DNA from: Thiomicrorhabdus xiamenensis
Lineage (GTDB): Bacteria > Pseudomonadota > Gammaproteobacteria > Thiomicrospirales > Thiomicrospiraceae
Assembly: GCF_013282625.1 (NCBI RefSeq)
Contig: NZ_CP054020.1
Span: 1,488,001-1,552,000, forward strand
Reading direction: 5' to 3'
Length of the DNA stretch: 64,000 bases
This document shows, one piece after another, positions 1-8,750 of the stretch; within the stretch, counting starts at the first letter, position 1; the number at the start of each line of letters is the position of its first letter. A program made the translations under genes and the position numbers. The notes below the pieces were generated by a model. The model did not search any database, had not been told where the DNA came from, and saw only the letters and a list, made by a program, of their open reading frames with translations.

Positions 1-222
1 GGTCACCACCAGATCCTGAGCTTCACAATGCTGAACGATCCAATTATCGGCAACATCAAATCCACTGGGAACCTGACGCAGATGAATGTACTTGGAACTG
101 GGTACACGCATAAAGTGGTTAGCCACAAGTGTCACCGACGTGTGCGTTCTTTGCGCTGCCTTGAAAAGAATCTCTTTAATCACCACCGGACACGCATCGG
201 CATCGACCCAAATCTGCTTCAT
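1..222 (-). CDS. yaiI: YaiI/YqxD family protein (DUF188), N-terminal part, cut by window edge
   Basis: Only the first 74 codons are inside the window; the gene runs off the left edge on the minus strand. The start ATG (222-220) gives a protein beginning [19 protein letters not shown], the hallmark N-terminus of the DUF188/UPF0178 family, followed by the family motifs VANHFMRVP and [21 protein letters not shown]. The Asp pair in VDADACP fits the PIN-like fold proposed for this family; its substrate is not established. The ATG overlaps the TGA of the upstream sugar dehydrogenase gene by four bases (ATGA), so the two are probably translationally coupled. Identification is by clear motif similarity; function is unknown. 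Confidence 0.88.
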   Translation of the reverse strand, partial: MKQIWVDADACPVVIKEILFKAAQRTHTSVTLVANHFMRVPSSKYIHLRQVPSGFDVADNWIVQHCEAQDLVVT

Positions 223-1337
223 TTATTCTCTCTTTTATTATTGGTTAAGCGATAAATCGTCCCTGAATCGGTACCGATATAAATCCGCCCGCTACCATCA
301 AGCGCCAGGCTGCGAATGCGCTGATTCAACTCTTGCAGATAGCGATTCTCGTGCAGTGGACTGCCGTGACTGTCGAGAACGATATGATTGAGATGTCTTA
401 ATTTTAACGCCCCGGTTAACAGATCGCCGTTCCATTGCGGAAATTCCAATCCCGAATAAACGATCAAGTCACTTGGCGCAATCGACGGAATATACACTTT
501 CAGCGGTTCCTGCATACCGGCTTTATACTTGACGCCGACATCAATATCCGCGAAGTACTCTTTTCCCTGTGAAACTTCCGGCCAGCCATAGTTGCGACCT
601 TTTTCAATCAGGTTGATTTCATCTCCACCACGAGGCCCGTGCTCAATTTCCCAAAGCCTGTCGCTGTTACGGTCGTAATACAGTCCTTGCGGATTGCGAT
701 GTCCATAGCTCCAGATTTCATTCAACGCCCCCCGGCGAGTGACAAACGGGTTATCTTCCGGAGTCGAGCCGTCCATTCTAAGACGCAGAATGGATCCCAT
801 ATGATTACTCAGATCCTGAGCCGGAGATCGCATACCGCGGTCGCCGATGGAAAAGAACAGATGTCCTTTCCCGTCAAAAGCGATTCGACTCCCGAAATGA
901 ATATTTCGTAAACTGGCCGAGTCGCTGACCAGTAAATCCTGCCAATCAGTCAAAGAGTAGCTTTCAAGCCGGGCTCTGGCCAGAGTCGTTTTAGCCTGTA
1001 ACAGCCCCGGCTTGCTGTAGGTAAAGTAAATCCAGTCGCCTGGTACATAGTCCGGCGGCACGGCAACATCCAGCAGTCCCCCCTGGCTCTGCGCATGCAC
1101 CTCAGGCACCCCGGATAACCAGCTTACCTTCCCCGTATTGAGGTCAAGCAATCCCGCTTTCCCGGAGCGCACGGTAAAGATAAAGGTCTCTTGATCGATG
1201 GCTTCCATCGCCCAGACAACCCCGAGATTTTCGACCATTGTTTTAATTGCAAAAGGGGATTCCTCTGTCCGACTATCCGCCTGTACTGCAAGAGAAAACA
1301 TCAGTCCGCATAAAATCAGAGAACGCATAATGAACAT
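219..1337 (-). CDS. PQQ-dependent sugar dehydrogenase-like protein (YliI/Asd type)
   Basis: Predicted periplasmic soluble beta-propeller of the glucose/sorbosone dehydrogenase family. Starting at the ATG at 1337, preceded by a GAGG ribosome site, the product is about 372 residues with a signal peptide ([20 protein letters not shown]). Family motifs are visible in order: [50 protein letters not shown], the PQQ-pocket stretch [20 protein letters not shown] followed by YGWP, and a C-terminal [22 protein letters not shown]. The family oxidises aldoses using PQQ and calcium; the real substrate cannot be read from sequence. A longer start at 1463 exists but would place a basic, non-signal stretch in front of the leader, so I reject it. 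It overlaps the yaiI start. Confidence 0.85.
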   Translation of the reverse strand: MFIMRSLILCGLMFSLAVQADSRTEESPFAIKTMVENLGVVWAMEAIDQETFIFTVRSGKAGLLDLNTGKVSWLSGVPEVHAQSQGGLLDVAVPPDYVPGDWIYFTYSKPGLLQAKTTLARARLESYSLTDWQDLLVSDSASLRNIHFGSRIAFDGKGHLFFSIGDRGMRSPAQDLSNHMGSILRLRMDGSTPEDNPFVTRRGALNEIWSYGHRNPQGLYYDRNSDRLWEIEHGPRGGDEINLIEKGRNYGWPEVSQGKEYFADIDVGVKYKAGMQEPLKVYIPSIAPSDLIVYSGLEFPQWNGDLLTGALKLRHLNHIVLDSHGSPLHENRYLQELNQRIRSLALDGSGRIYIGTDSGTIYRLTNNKRENK

Positions 1338-1519
1338 AACAACCTCACCTGTCAGCGATGGAAAGCGTCTTGTCATTCTACGCCGAAAGTCCGTGCAAAC
1401 AAAAAGACGCCGTCTGAGTGTACTCAAGCAAAAGAGATGACACTCTGGGCAGGAAATGCACAAACTAGGAAAACGAACTCCAGGTTTCGACCCATCAAAA
1501 ACCGTACAAAAGCTTTTCG

Positions 1520-2173
1520 CTACTGCAAATGCTCCAGATTGAATTGATCCAGCGAGTGCAGAACCTTATCGGCCAATCCCTGCATAGGCCGATGATATCG
1601 AGGTTCGGATGGCACGCCGATCACTCTCATACCGGCCGCCTTGGCGGCCATCGCTCCAGTTGGCGAATCTTCCAGAGCCAAGGCATGTGAACCCGCGACT
1701 TGTAAAGTCTCGAGTGCCCGGTGATAGATATGCGGGTGCGGCTTACCGGCCGAAACCATTTCCGCTGACAAAACGCACTCAAAAACGTCCTGACAAGCCA
1801 ATGATGAAACAACCGTGTGACAAAGTCGTAGCGGTGCGTTCGACGCCAGTCCGACTTTTGCACCGGCAGTCTGACAAACGTCCAAAGCGTCGAAAAAGCC
1901 CGGTTTAGCCTGACACTGCTTACGGAGCAACTCATTAACTTCCTCAACAACAGCGTTTTCCGCCTGTTGCTTAGACAAAACCGACCAAGGTGATTTCGCA
2001 TACCAGTAATCGGTTACGGCACGCGTTGTCAGGCACGCGGTATGCTGCTGATCTTCGTCGGTCACCTCGCACCCCAAAGAAGTGAAAACCTGCTTTTCAG
2101 CCTGTTTCCAATAAGGTTCCGAATCCACAATCAGACCGTCCATATCGAAAATGACCGCTTTGATAGTGTGCAT
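1520..2173 (-). CDS. HAD-superfamily phosphatase, HxpB/YniC-like (beta-phosphoglucomutase group)
   Basis: A 217-residue haloacid dehalogenase hydrolase. Motif I is AVIFDMDGLIVDSEPYW near residue 8, with the nucleophile Asp and acid/base Asp two residues later; motif II is GLASNAP (about residue 110); the Lys/Asp motifs III-IV are in AGKPHPHIY and ALEDSPTGAMAAKAAGM. Length and order match E. coli HxpB (hexitol phosphatase), and the closely similar beta-phosphoglucomutases are the other option. It likely dephosphorylates sugar phosphates in the cytoplasm. It starts five bases after the dUTPase stop, with an AAGG ribosome site before the ATG, so the two are probably co-transcribed. Confidence 0.85.
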   Translation of the reverse strand: MHTIKAVIFDMDGLIVDSEPYWKQAEKQVFTSLGCEVTDEDQQHTACLTTRAVTDYWYAKSPWSVLSKQQAENAVVEEVNELLRKQCQAKPGFFDALDVCQTAGAKVGLASNAPLRLCHTVVSSLACQDVFECVLSAEMVSAGKPHPHIYHRALETLQVAGSHALALEDSPTGAMAAKAAGMRVIGVPSEPRYHRPMQGLADKVLHSLDQFNLEHLQ

Positions 2174-2178
2174 AAACC

Positions 2179-2865
2179 TTAATCCAATCTGCTGTAGGCA
2201 ATCTTGAGAGACTGGTACAGCGTCTCACCCGAGAAGCTGGACATTTCTTCGATGATTTCGAACATCACCACATTGTCTTCTCTACCGTCCCACTGTTTAC
2301 GATAGGTTCCCTCTTTATAACCGTGATCCTGACGAAACTGGTTGAGAACATTCTTGGCCATATAGATCTGATATAAGTGGGCAAAATCTAAACCGGCCGT
2401 GTGGCAAGAGCGGAAAAAACAGACCGACAGCGTTTCAAGATAAGCTTCAGAGACCGCCGAAGAGTCCAGTGCCACGGCCATCATCTGCTCATGGACGCGA
2501 ACCTGTTCAATCACATCTTCGGGCACATCCGTCGGCTGGTCGCTTTGCAAAGCCTGTAAAATGCACGCTTGCGCCTGCGCCGAGTCGAAGTTCTCAAGTG
2601 CCAGACTCAGGAGAAAATGCCAGATATCAACCAACTCGATCCGGACGTTTTCGATATCAGTCACAGCATCGACACTCTTCCAGTGTTTCCATGGATAACT
2701 GTCGATCAACTCGGCGGTTTCCATCACGATACAGCGACGCCAGTCGATCGTTTTTCCCAATTGAGTCTTACCTGAACGCCAGTGATCCCCGTTGGTGGCA
2801 TTATTCAGTTCGTTTTGCATCTGCAGCATTTCGCTCAAAGCGGCGCTAAAATCATCTTTTGTCAT
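2179..2865 (-). CDS. Dimeric all-alpha dUTPase (dUTP diphosphatase)
   Basis: Hydrolyses dUTP (and dUDP in this family) to dUMP, keeping uracil out of DNA and feeding thymidylate synthesis. The 228-residue protein belongs to the all-alpha NTP pyrophosphatase superfamily and not to the trimeric Dut family. The metal-binding ExxE and ExxD signature is seen as METAELIDSYPWKHWK (about residues 49-64) and VRIELVDIWHFLLSLA (about 76-90), and the C-terminal helix carries KNVLNQFRQDHGYKEGTY. It is first in a two-gene unit with the HAD phosphatase and is divergent from the Na/phosphate cotransporter gene. Confidence 0.88.
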   Translation of the reverse strand: MTKDDFSAALSEMLQMQNELNNATNGDHWRSGKTQLGKTIDWRRCIVMETAELIDSYPWKHWKSVDAVTDIENVRIELVDIWHFLLSLALENFDSAQAQACILQALQSDQPTDVPEDVIEQVRVHEQMMAVALDSSAVSEAYLETLSVCFFRSCHTAGLDFAHLYQIYMAKNVLNQFRQDHGYKEGTYRKQWDGREDNVVMFEIIEEMSSFSGETLYQSLKIAYSRLD

Positions 2866-2926
2866 CGTTATTCAATCCATTAAATAGCAATGGTCAGACT
2901 TTAGCAGATCGCACGAATAATTAACA

Positions 2927-2988
2927 GGCAAACCCTTATCAGTAGCGGCAACTCGGGCGCGAATAGGCGAGCAGTCTTAGGGTTTGCC
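2927..2988. repeat. Nested inverted repeat between dUTPase and Na/Pi cotransporter genes
   Basis: GGCAAACCCT (2927-2936) is matched by its exact reverse complement AGGGTTTGCC (2979-2988), enclosing 42 bases that contain an inner CTCG/CGAG pair. It lies in the divergent intergenic region, so it could fold in the leader RNA of either gene or act as a protein site. No known riboswitch class is recognised. Confidence 0.4.
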
Positions 2989-3048
2989 GGGTTTGTTCCG
3001 GCAGGCTTATAATGATGGATACGATTCAACCAGCGGGAATACCGAGCC

Positions 3049-4647
3049 GTGATACAGGAAGCGCACAACTTATTGCTAGCCGGGGGCGGCCTGGGAATAT
3101 TCCTTCTGGGTATGGTCATTATGACCGACAGCCTGAAAAAGCTGGCCGGCGATAAAATCCGTTCTGCCCTGTTGCGATTTACCCGGACGCCAACAACCGG
3201 TGCCATAACCGGTGCGATCAGTACCGCCATTGTCCAATCTTCAAGCGCGACGACTCTGGCGGCTATCGGCTTTGTCGGCGCCGGATTGATGAGTTTCAGT
3301 AATTCTCTGGGAATTATTTTCGGTGCCAATATCGGCACAACCATTACCGGCTGGATGGTCGCACTGCTCGGCTTTAAGTTTTCCATAGCCTCTATCGCCT
3401 CGCTGATCCTCCTCGGCGGAACCTTACTGTATCTGTTCGGTTCGCATAAACTGAAACATGCCGGCATGGCGATTGCCGGTTTCGCCCTGCTTTTTATCGG
3501 CATCGATACCATGCAGCATGCGATGTCCGGGCTGGTGGAATTTGTCGATTTCAGCAATTTACCGGCAAACAATCTCAGCGGAATTCTGCAACTGTTGCTG
3601 ATCGGTTTGCTCTTTACCGCCATCACGCAATCCTCCAGTGCCGGTGTAGCTTTAACTCTGACGGCCCTCTTCAGCGGACTGCTTGCTTTCGAACAGGCAA
3701 TCGCTCTGGTTATCGGGATGGATATCGGCACCACTGTCAAATCTCTAGTAGCGGTTATCGGCGGCACAACCGGCGCCAAACGAACCGGCCTGTCGCATGT
3801 TGTTTACAATCTTTTAACCGCCGTACTCGCGCTCTTTTTAATCATCCCTTATGTGTCACTATGGGAATGGTTTTCGCCTGACGCGTTATACGAAAATGCG
3901 GAAATCGCCGTCGTCGGCTTTCATACTCTGTTCAATCTGCTCGGCGTCATACTGATCCTACCTTTCACCAAACAATTTGCACGTCTGATTATTCGCATGT
4001 TTCCGCAAGATAATATCTATATCGATACCTTCGACCCACAACTGCTTAACTCTCCGGATCTTGCGCTGAATGCCGTGCAACAGAGCCTGTTAATGCTGAG
4101 CGAAGAACTGATTGATGAACTTAAGCTGATTGTTAGTGATCCCACATCGAAACGGGATCCGTCCAAGCTTCAACAACTGCAGCAGAACCTGGATCAGACG
4201 CAATATTATCTGGACGAAATCCACCTTAGCCACAGCGATCACCATCAATGGCAGCGCTTGGTCGAGATGATTCATATTCTCGATCATCTGCAGCGTCTAC
4301 ACGAACGTTGCGAGGAAGAGTCCGACCGCGCCGAAGCAAGCAAACAATTTCCAACCCTGCATCAATCCGCGCAACGCATGGCCGAAGATATCCAAAATTT
4401 CCAGTACGCGCTTGCGCGCAAAGAATGGCAACAGAACGTTGTATTGACGGAAGCATTGAGCCGCTTCATGAATCAGGATGCGGAAACCTACCGCCACGAA
4501 ATGGTCGAGCGCATGGGACAAGGCGAAATTAATGCCGATCAGTGCTGGGATTCACTGGAGGCGATTCGCTGGATGCAAAGAGTCAGTCATCACCTTGCGC
4601 GCCTGAGTCTGCATCTGCAACAGATGGTTTTACAAACCGGCAAGTAA
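3049..4647 (+). CDS. Na+/phosphate cotransporter (NptA/YjbB family) with PhoU-like tail
   Basis: A 532-residue inner-membrane protein. Residues 1 to about 310 hold the two inverted Na/Pi-cotransporter repeats, each with the glutamine-serine signature (TAIVQSSSATTLAA near residue 60 and TAITQSSSAGVALT near 195) and paired GxNIGTTITG / GMDIGTTVKS motifs. From about residue 340 on it is a cytoplasmic helical PhoU-like region, as in many bacterial members. It probably moves phosphate coupled to sodium; YjbB in E. coli exports phosphate, so direction is uncertain. The start is GTG at 3049; the two nearby upstream ATGs are out of frame. It is transcribed away from the dUTPase gene. Confidence 0.88.
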   Translation: MIQEAHNLLLAGGGLGIFLLGMVIMTDSLKKLAGDKIRSALLRFTRTPTTGAITGAISTAIVQSSSATTLAAIGFVGAGLMSFSNSLGIIFGANIGTTITGWMVALLGFKFSIASIASLILLGGTLLYLFGSHKLKHAGMAIAGFALLFIGIDTMQHAMSGLVEFVDFSNLPANNLSGILQLLLIGLLFTAITQSSSAGVALTLTALFSGLLAFEQAIALVIGMDIGTTVKSLVAVIGGTTGAKRTGLSHVVYNLLTAVLALFLIIPYVSLWEWFSPDALYENAEIAVVGFHTLFNLLGVILILPFTKQFARLIIRMFPQDNIYIDTFDPQLLNSPDLALNAVQQSLLMLSEELIDELKLIVSDPTSKRDPSKLQQLQQNLDQTQYYLDEIHLSHSDHHQWQRLVEMIHILDHLQRLHERCEEESDRAEASKQFPTLHQSAQRMAEDIQNFQYALARKEWQQNVVLTEALSRFMNQDAETYRHEMVERMGQGEINADQCWDSLEAIRWMQRVSHHLARLSLHLQQMVLQTGK

Positions 4648-5038
4648 ACTCCCCCCCTTCTTTACAGCCGGGTTTACGCTATTTTCTCACCAAACAGCAA
4701 ACCCACTAAATACACACAAAAAAGTAGATTAATTCATACTCAATATAAATCATTCGAGAAGTTATTCGAAAAAAAGAAAACGTGAAATATTTGATTTTTA
4801 AATGATTTTTTTTTGAATTCGGCACTGTTTACACGATAAACTGAAAAATCAGCTGCGCTAAAAAACGTATTTGTAAAATCCTTAATCTATAGCAGGCGCG
4901 ACTGATCCTGAAACTCGGATTTACCGAAGCCGTGGTCTAAGCGCCAGTAAATCCGGCTGTTGTTTATAAAGTTAACGTCTCATCTAAGTTTGTCGATTGC
5001 GCAAACAGACGCGTTAGTTATTATCGAGGTGGATATCT
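4648..5038. other. AT-rich intergenic region with a 9-bp inverted repeat
   Basis: No convincing gene. The stretch is clearly AT-richer than the flanks, with several A and T runs at 4740-4870. CGGATTTAC (4916-4924) and GTAAATCCG (4947-4955) form an inverted repeat with a 22-base loop about 85 bases before the next start codon, possibly a leader hairpin or binding site. No intrinsic terminator with a T-tract is evident after the cotransporter gene. Confidence 0.4.
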
Positions 5039-5476
5039 ATGAGTACAATTGGTTATGCAATATTGGTTGATTTAGGGAACATGAAAGTTTTTTCAATCAA
5101 TAAAAGTACGCAAAGCAGTATTTCTCTGCAGACATACCAACTAGAAGAAAACTTTGAGAGCCTAGCCAAAATCTCCCAAATCTATACAGATAAAGCCGGA
5201 GACTTTTCCAACTCCGTTAGCGATGTCGGGAGTTCTTACGAAAATAAAAGCGATATAGAAATAAAAAACCGCTCGATCGACCATCTCGGCGAGTTTATCA
5301 ATGAATTTGCCAGTAATCATAAAGGTAAACTCTATCTTGCCGCATCCGCCCCGATTCACACAAAAGTTTCGGACAAATTAAGCAGCCAAACCAAAGAAAA
5401 AATCTGCAAATTTCTATCCAAAGATTTGACGAAGCAAAAGACCGATAAAGTCATCGGTGCCTTCGGCTTAGCCTAA
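5039..5476 (+). CDS. Host-attachment family protein (Host_attach/baeRF-like)
   Basis: A 145-residue soluble protein resembling the family named 'protein required for attachment to host cells', related to a bacterial/archaeal release-factor-like fold. The pattern fits: an N-terminal strand with AILVDLGNMKVFSI, a middle Asp/Gly/Ser-rich segment, then LGEFINEFASNHKGKLYLAA, ending in the helix-rich FLSKDLTKQKTDKVIGAFG that matches the family's typical KDLT ending. An AGGTGG ribosome site precedes the ATG. Its base composition is AT-richer than its neighbours and it stands alone, so acquisition by transfer is possible. Family assignment rests on pattern memory, and the biological role is not known despite the name. 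Confidence 0.55.
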   Translation: MSTIGYAILVDLGNMKVFSINKSTQSSISLQTYQLEENFESLAKISQIYTDKAGDFSNSVSDVGSSYENKSDIEIKNRSIDHLGEFINEFASNHKGKLYLAASAPIHTKVSDKLSSQTKEKICKFLSKDLTKQKTDKVIGAFGLA

Positions 5477-5822
5477 ACCTTCATTACCACAATAGCGGCA
5501 GACGGACTTTTGCAGACGTCTGCCAACATACTGCAGCAACGCCCAATCTTTTGTAACCGAATTTACGACTTTCGCTCAGTGCGTTCCATACTTCGTGGCG
5601 GGCAACTGCGATCAACGATCCCCTCTCCTTTGATCACAATCATTTATTTCTATAGCCCCTGAAAATTTTTTAGTTTCAGCACTCTTGACGCTTGGTTATT
5701 TTCACTTATCCTAACTAACAGTAGTTAGCATTACATTTTTGAACATTTTCACATATAAGCAAATGCTTATAACTACAAAGCAATAACAATACAAAAAATA
5801 TCAGTCAACGGAGTTTCGCATC
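5477..5822. other. Intergenic regulatory region before the DUF4395 gene
   Basis: No gene seen. GGCAGACG and CGTCTGCC pair around 5503-5530 just after the host-attachment gene, a possible weak terminator without a T-run. The downstream half carries a candidate promoter and two inverted repeats listed separately. Confidence 0.4.
5685..5771 (+). promoter_or_regulatory. Candidate promoter with two inverted-repeat operators
   Basis: TTGACG (5685-5690), a 16-base spacer and TATCCT (5707-5712) make a plausible sigma-70 promoter. CTAACTA-ACAG-TAGTTAG (5711-5728) is a perfect inverted repeat lying on the -10/+1 region. A second one, TATAAGCA-AA-TGCTTATA (5754-5771), follows; its shape is like operators of winged-helix repressors such as the ArsR family. 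Both sit 50-110 bases before the GTG of the DUF4395 gene. The regulator is unknown. Confidence 0.4.
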
Positions 5823-6563
5823 GTGAGATACCATTTCAAAAACCTTTGGTTCAGAGACAAATCTGAAGAGATACTTTTTATCAATAAACACGCCGTTCAA
5901 CTCAGAGCCGGACTGCTGCTGCTATTGCCGATCTATATGGTCATCGTTCTGTTTACCACGGTCTTGGCACCAACCTGGACGGTTGTACCGAATACGTTTG
6001 TTGAAGAAACCTTTGAAATGACTCAAGACTGGCGCGTTATCTTTAATGTCCAGGCCTTTAAAACCGTATTCGATTATACGATTCCCAGTCTGGTTTTACT
6101 GTACGGACTGTTTGAAATGATCAGTGGGATGTTTGTCAAAACCGCTTATCTGTCGCCGACGATTCATCTCGCGACCTTTCTGACACGCAATGTCCGCCCG
6201 AAATGGGAACCGCTCAAGCCTAAGCGCTTTGCCTGGATCATCGGTGCTACCCTGGTTATTTCTTGTCTGGTATTCTTTAATCCGGATACTCTGGCGCGAA
6301 TGATAAACGCGCTCTTCTCTGAGACGATTTTGCCGACCGATAGCAACTATATGCCGGACTTTATCCCTCTACTGGTCGGACTGTGTTTCATATTGATGTG
6401 GCTTGAAGCCATATTCGGCTTCTGTCTGGGCTGCAAAGTTCACTGGCTGCTGGCTAAAATCGGAATTTTCAAGGAACATTGCTACGACTGCATGAACGTC
6501 GATTTCGACCAGAAATCCTGGATCGAGGAGCGCAAGCGTATTGAAGAGTCCCTTAAAAAATAG
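5823..6563 (+). CDS. DUF4395-type integral membrane protein
   Basis: A 246-residue inner-membrane protein with about four hydrophobic segments (near residues 27-50, 85-110, 137-157 and 178-205). Near the C-terminus is FGFCLGCKVHWLLAKIG, the conserved CxxC-containing end of DUF4395 domains, followed by a second cysteine pair, HCYDC. The cysteines suggest thiol/disulfide or metal chemistry at the membrane, but no function is established. The GTG start is chosen because of a GGAG site nine bases upstream. It is preceded by a promoter region with two inverted repeats and is followed 54 bases later by a LysE exporter gene. Confidence 0.6.
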   Translation: MRYHFKNLWFRDKSEEILFINKHAVQLRAGLLLLLPIYMVIVLFTTVLAPTWTVVPNTFVEETFEMTQDWRVIFNVQAFKTVFDYTIPSLVLLYGLFEMISGMFVKTAYLSPTIHLATFLTRNVRPKWEPLKPKRFAWIIGATLVISCLVFFNPDTLARMINALFSETILPTDSNYMPDFIPLLVGLCFILMWLEAIFGFCLGCKVHWLLAKIGIFKEHCYDCMNVDFDQKSWIEERKRIEESLKK

Positions 6564-6617
6564 TGCGCGATCAACGCCGACGTCGATCTATTCAACCTTT
6601 GGAGCAGCCTCTTTGCA

Positions 6618-7247
6618 ATGAACATTGAACTCTATTCGATCTTTTTGGTTACCACCCTTCTGCTGATTATGGTTCCTGGGCCGTCGGCGATGGTCGCCTC
6701 GGCACAAGGGGCGTCATTACAGTCAAAAAAAGCGTTTATCGGGGTTCTCGGTATCGCCTCGGCGGACGTCATTTTTTTTGCACTGTCCGCAACAGGGATT
6801 GCTACGCTGATTATTGCCTCCAGTACCCTGTTTGCAATTATTAAATGGCTCGGCGTGCTGTTCCTGCTCTATTTGGGGCTGAGTGTCTTTTTCAGTAAAG
6901 GCTCGGCGATCCGCTTCGAAGGCGGAAAAACCGATGTTCGCCCGACAAAGCTGTACAGTCACGGACTGGTCGTTCAGCTGGCGAACCCTAAAGCGCTGAT
7001 GTATTTTTCCGCGCTCTTGCCACAATTTATTGATCCGACGGAACCGCTTTTAACACAAATTCTGATTATGGGCCTCACCTGCTTTCTGGCTGACATCTTG
7101 GTATATAGCCTATACGCATACCTGGGCGCGCACCTTGCCCGCCAGCAACTTAAAGCCTGGGCCATCAATCTGGTCAATAAAACCGCCGGTAGCGCTTTAA
7201 TCTATACCGGAATCAAAATGGCTTTTCTCGAGAACCGCCAACCCTGA
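6618..7247 (+). CDS. LysE/RhtB family amino-acid exporter
   Basis: A 209-residue inner-membrane protein with about six hydrophobic segments. The N-terminal LysE signature is clear (MVPGPSAMVASAQGA near residues 18-32), followed by GVLGIASADVIFFALSATG, WLGVLFLLYLGL and, after the cytoplasmic loop, the typical VQLANPKALMYFSALLPQFI. Members export amino acids or their derivatives by proton exchange; substrate cannot be predicted. Possibly co-transcribed with the DUF4395 gene. Confidence 0.85.
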   Translation: MNIELYSIFLVTTLLLIMVPGPSAMVASAQGASLQSKKAFIGVLGIASADVIFFALSATGIATLIIASSTLFAIIKWLGVLFLLYLGLSVFFSKGSAIRFEGGKTDVRPTKLYSHGLVVQLANPKALMYFSALLPQFIDPTEPLLTQILIMGLTCFLADILVYSLYAYLGAHLARQQLKAWAINLVNKTAGSALIYTGIKMAFLENRQP

Positions 7248-7384
7248 AGATGGGCTTAGCGCCTGATTCAGGATTCTTCATTCAAAGATGAAATTTTTTT
7301 ATCTTCATCAGGGTTTAGATTGTTTAAGATGAATTTCTTTAATCGAAACCCGACCGTTTTACATACACGCATTAAGGACTTTGC

Positions 7385-8662
7385 ATGAAACTAGACTCGA
7401 TTGCTCTCCACGCCGGTTATACATCGGAACCACCGACCCGATCCGCAGCGGTACCGATCTACCAGACGACATCCTACACCTTTGACAATACCCAGTACGG
7501 CGCGGATCTTTTCGATCTTAAAATCCCAGGAAATATCTACTCGCGGATAATGAACCCGACCAATGCGGTTTTAGAAGAACGCGTTGCCGCAATGGAAGGT
7601 GGTATCGCAGCCTTGGCAGTCGCTTCCGGTATGACAGCAATCACCTACGCGATTCAAGCCATTGCTCAGGCCGGAGACAACATCGTCAGTACCAGTCAGC
7701 TCTACGGCGGAACCTATAATCTGTTTGCCCATACCTTTCCCCGTCAGGGAATTGAAGTGCGCATGGTTAAAGCCGACGACTTTGCCGCATTCGAAGCGGC
7801 GATCGACAAAGACACCAAGGCGATCTTTTGCGAATCCATCGGAAACCCGGCCGGCAACATCGTCAATATCGAGAAACTCGCCGAAATCGCGCATAAACAC
7901 GGCATTCCACTGATGGTCGACAATACCGTTGCCACCCCATATCTGTGCCGTCCGTTCGAACTCGGTGCGGATATTGTCATCCACTCGCTGACCAAATACA
8001 TCGGCGGTCACGGAACGACTCTGGGCGGAGCGATTATCGACTCAGGAAACTTTGACTGGGCAGCACATGCCGAGCGTTTCCCGATGTTAAACGAACCGGA
8101 CCCTTCTTATCACGGCGTCAGTTATACCAAAGATATCGGTCAGGCGGCTTTTATCGCCCGTTGCCGGGTTATTCCTCTACGCAACACTGGAGGCGCTCTG
8201 GCGGCACACAGTGCCTTCCTGATTATGCAAGGGCTGGAAACACTGGGACTGCGCATGGACAGACATTGCGACAACGCTGTGCAAGTGGCTCGGTACCTGA
8301 AAAATCATCCGAAAGTTTCCTGGGTTAACTACGCCGCCCTGGAAGACGATAAATATCATGCTCTCTGTCATAAAATCACCGGCGGACGCTCGTCCGGAAT
8401 CCTGAGTTTCGGTGTCAAAGGCGGACGCGACGCCGGCGGACAATTTATCGATGCCCTGCAGATGATTCTGCGACTGGTCAATATCGGCGATGCGAAGTCA
8501 CTGGCCTGTCATCCGGCGACAACGACCCATCGTCAGCTGAATGCCGAAGAACTGGAAAAAGCGGGCGTGTCAGAAGACCTGATCCGACTCTCGATCGGAA
8601 TCGAACATATCGACGACATTATTGCCGATATTGAACAGGCTCTTGAACAGGTCGAAGCATAA
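7385..8662 (+). CDS. metY: O-acetylhomoserine sulfhydrylase (homocysteine synthase)
   Basis: Joins O-acetylhomoserine with sulfide to make homocysteine, the direct sulfhydrylation route to methionine. The 425-residue length and motifs match the Cys/Met metabolism PLP enzyme family, MetY type: TTSYTFDNTQYGADLF near the N-terminus, NPTNAVLEERVAAMEGG, MTAITYAIQ, VDNTVATPYLCRPFELGADIV, and the PLP lysine in HSLTKYIGGHGT (about residue 208); the C-terminus has LSIGIEHIDDIIADIEQAL. An AAGGAC site precedes the ATG. Direct use of sulfide fits a sulfide-oxidising organism. A strong terminator follows. Confidence 0.93.
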   Translation: MKLDSIALHAGYTSEPPTRSAAVPIYQTTSYTFDNTQYGADLFDLKIPGNIYSRIMNPTNAVLEERVAAMEGGIAALAVASGMTAITYAIQAIAQAGDNIVSTSQLYGGTYNLFAHTFPRQGIEVRMVKADDFAAFEAAIDKDTKAIFCESIGNPAGNIVNIEKLAEIAHKHGIPLMVDNTVATPYLCRPFELGADIVIHSLTKYIGGHGTTLGGAIIDSGNFDWAAHAERFPMLNEPDPSYHGVSYTKDIGQAAFIARCRVIPLRNTGGALAAHSAFLIMQGLETLGLRMDRHCDNAVQVARYLKNHPKVSWVNYAALEDDKYHALCHKITGGRSSGILSFGVKGGRDAGGQFIDALQMILRLVNIGDAKSLACHPATTTHRQLNAEELEKAGVSEDLIRLSIGIEHIDDIIADIEQALEQVEA

Positions 8663-8696
8663 CCATTACCTTCTCTGGTTTTACAACGTCCAATAA

Positions 8697-8732
8697 AAAA
8701 CCCGCACTATGCAAAGCGCGGGTTTTCTTTTT
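8697..8732. terminator. Bidirectional intrinsic terminator between metY and coiled-coil gene
   Basis: AAAACCCGC (8697-8705) pairs with GCGGGTTTT (8718-8726), followed by a T-rich tail on the plus strand and an A-run before it, so it can serve both converging genes. Confidence 0.85.
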
Positions 8733-8750
8733 TGGCAAACTGATAACGGT

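Noticed and set aside
2901-3779. 292-codon open frame antisense to the Na/Pi cotransporter gene
   Set aside because: It mirrors a GC-rich membrane-protein gene whose own product has clear family motifs; the antisense product is Pro/Arg-rich with no motif.
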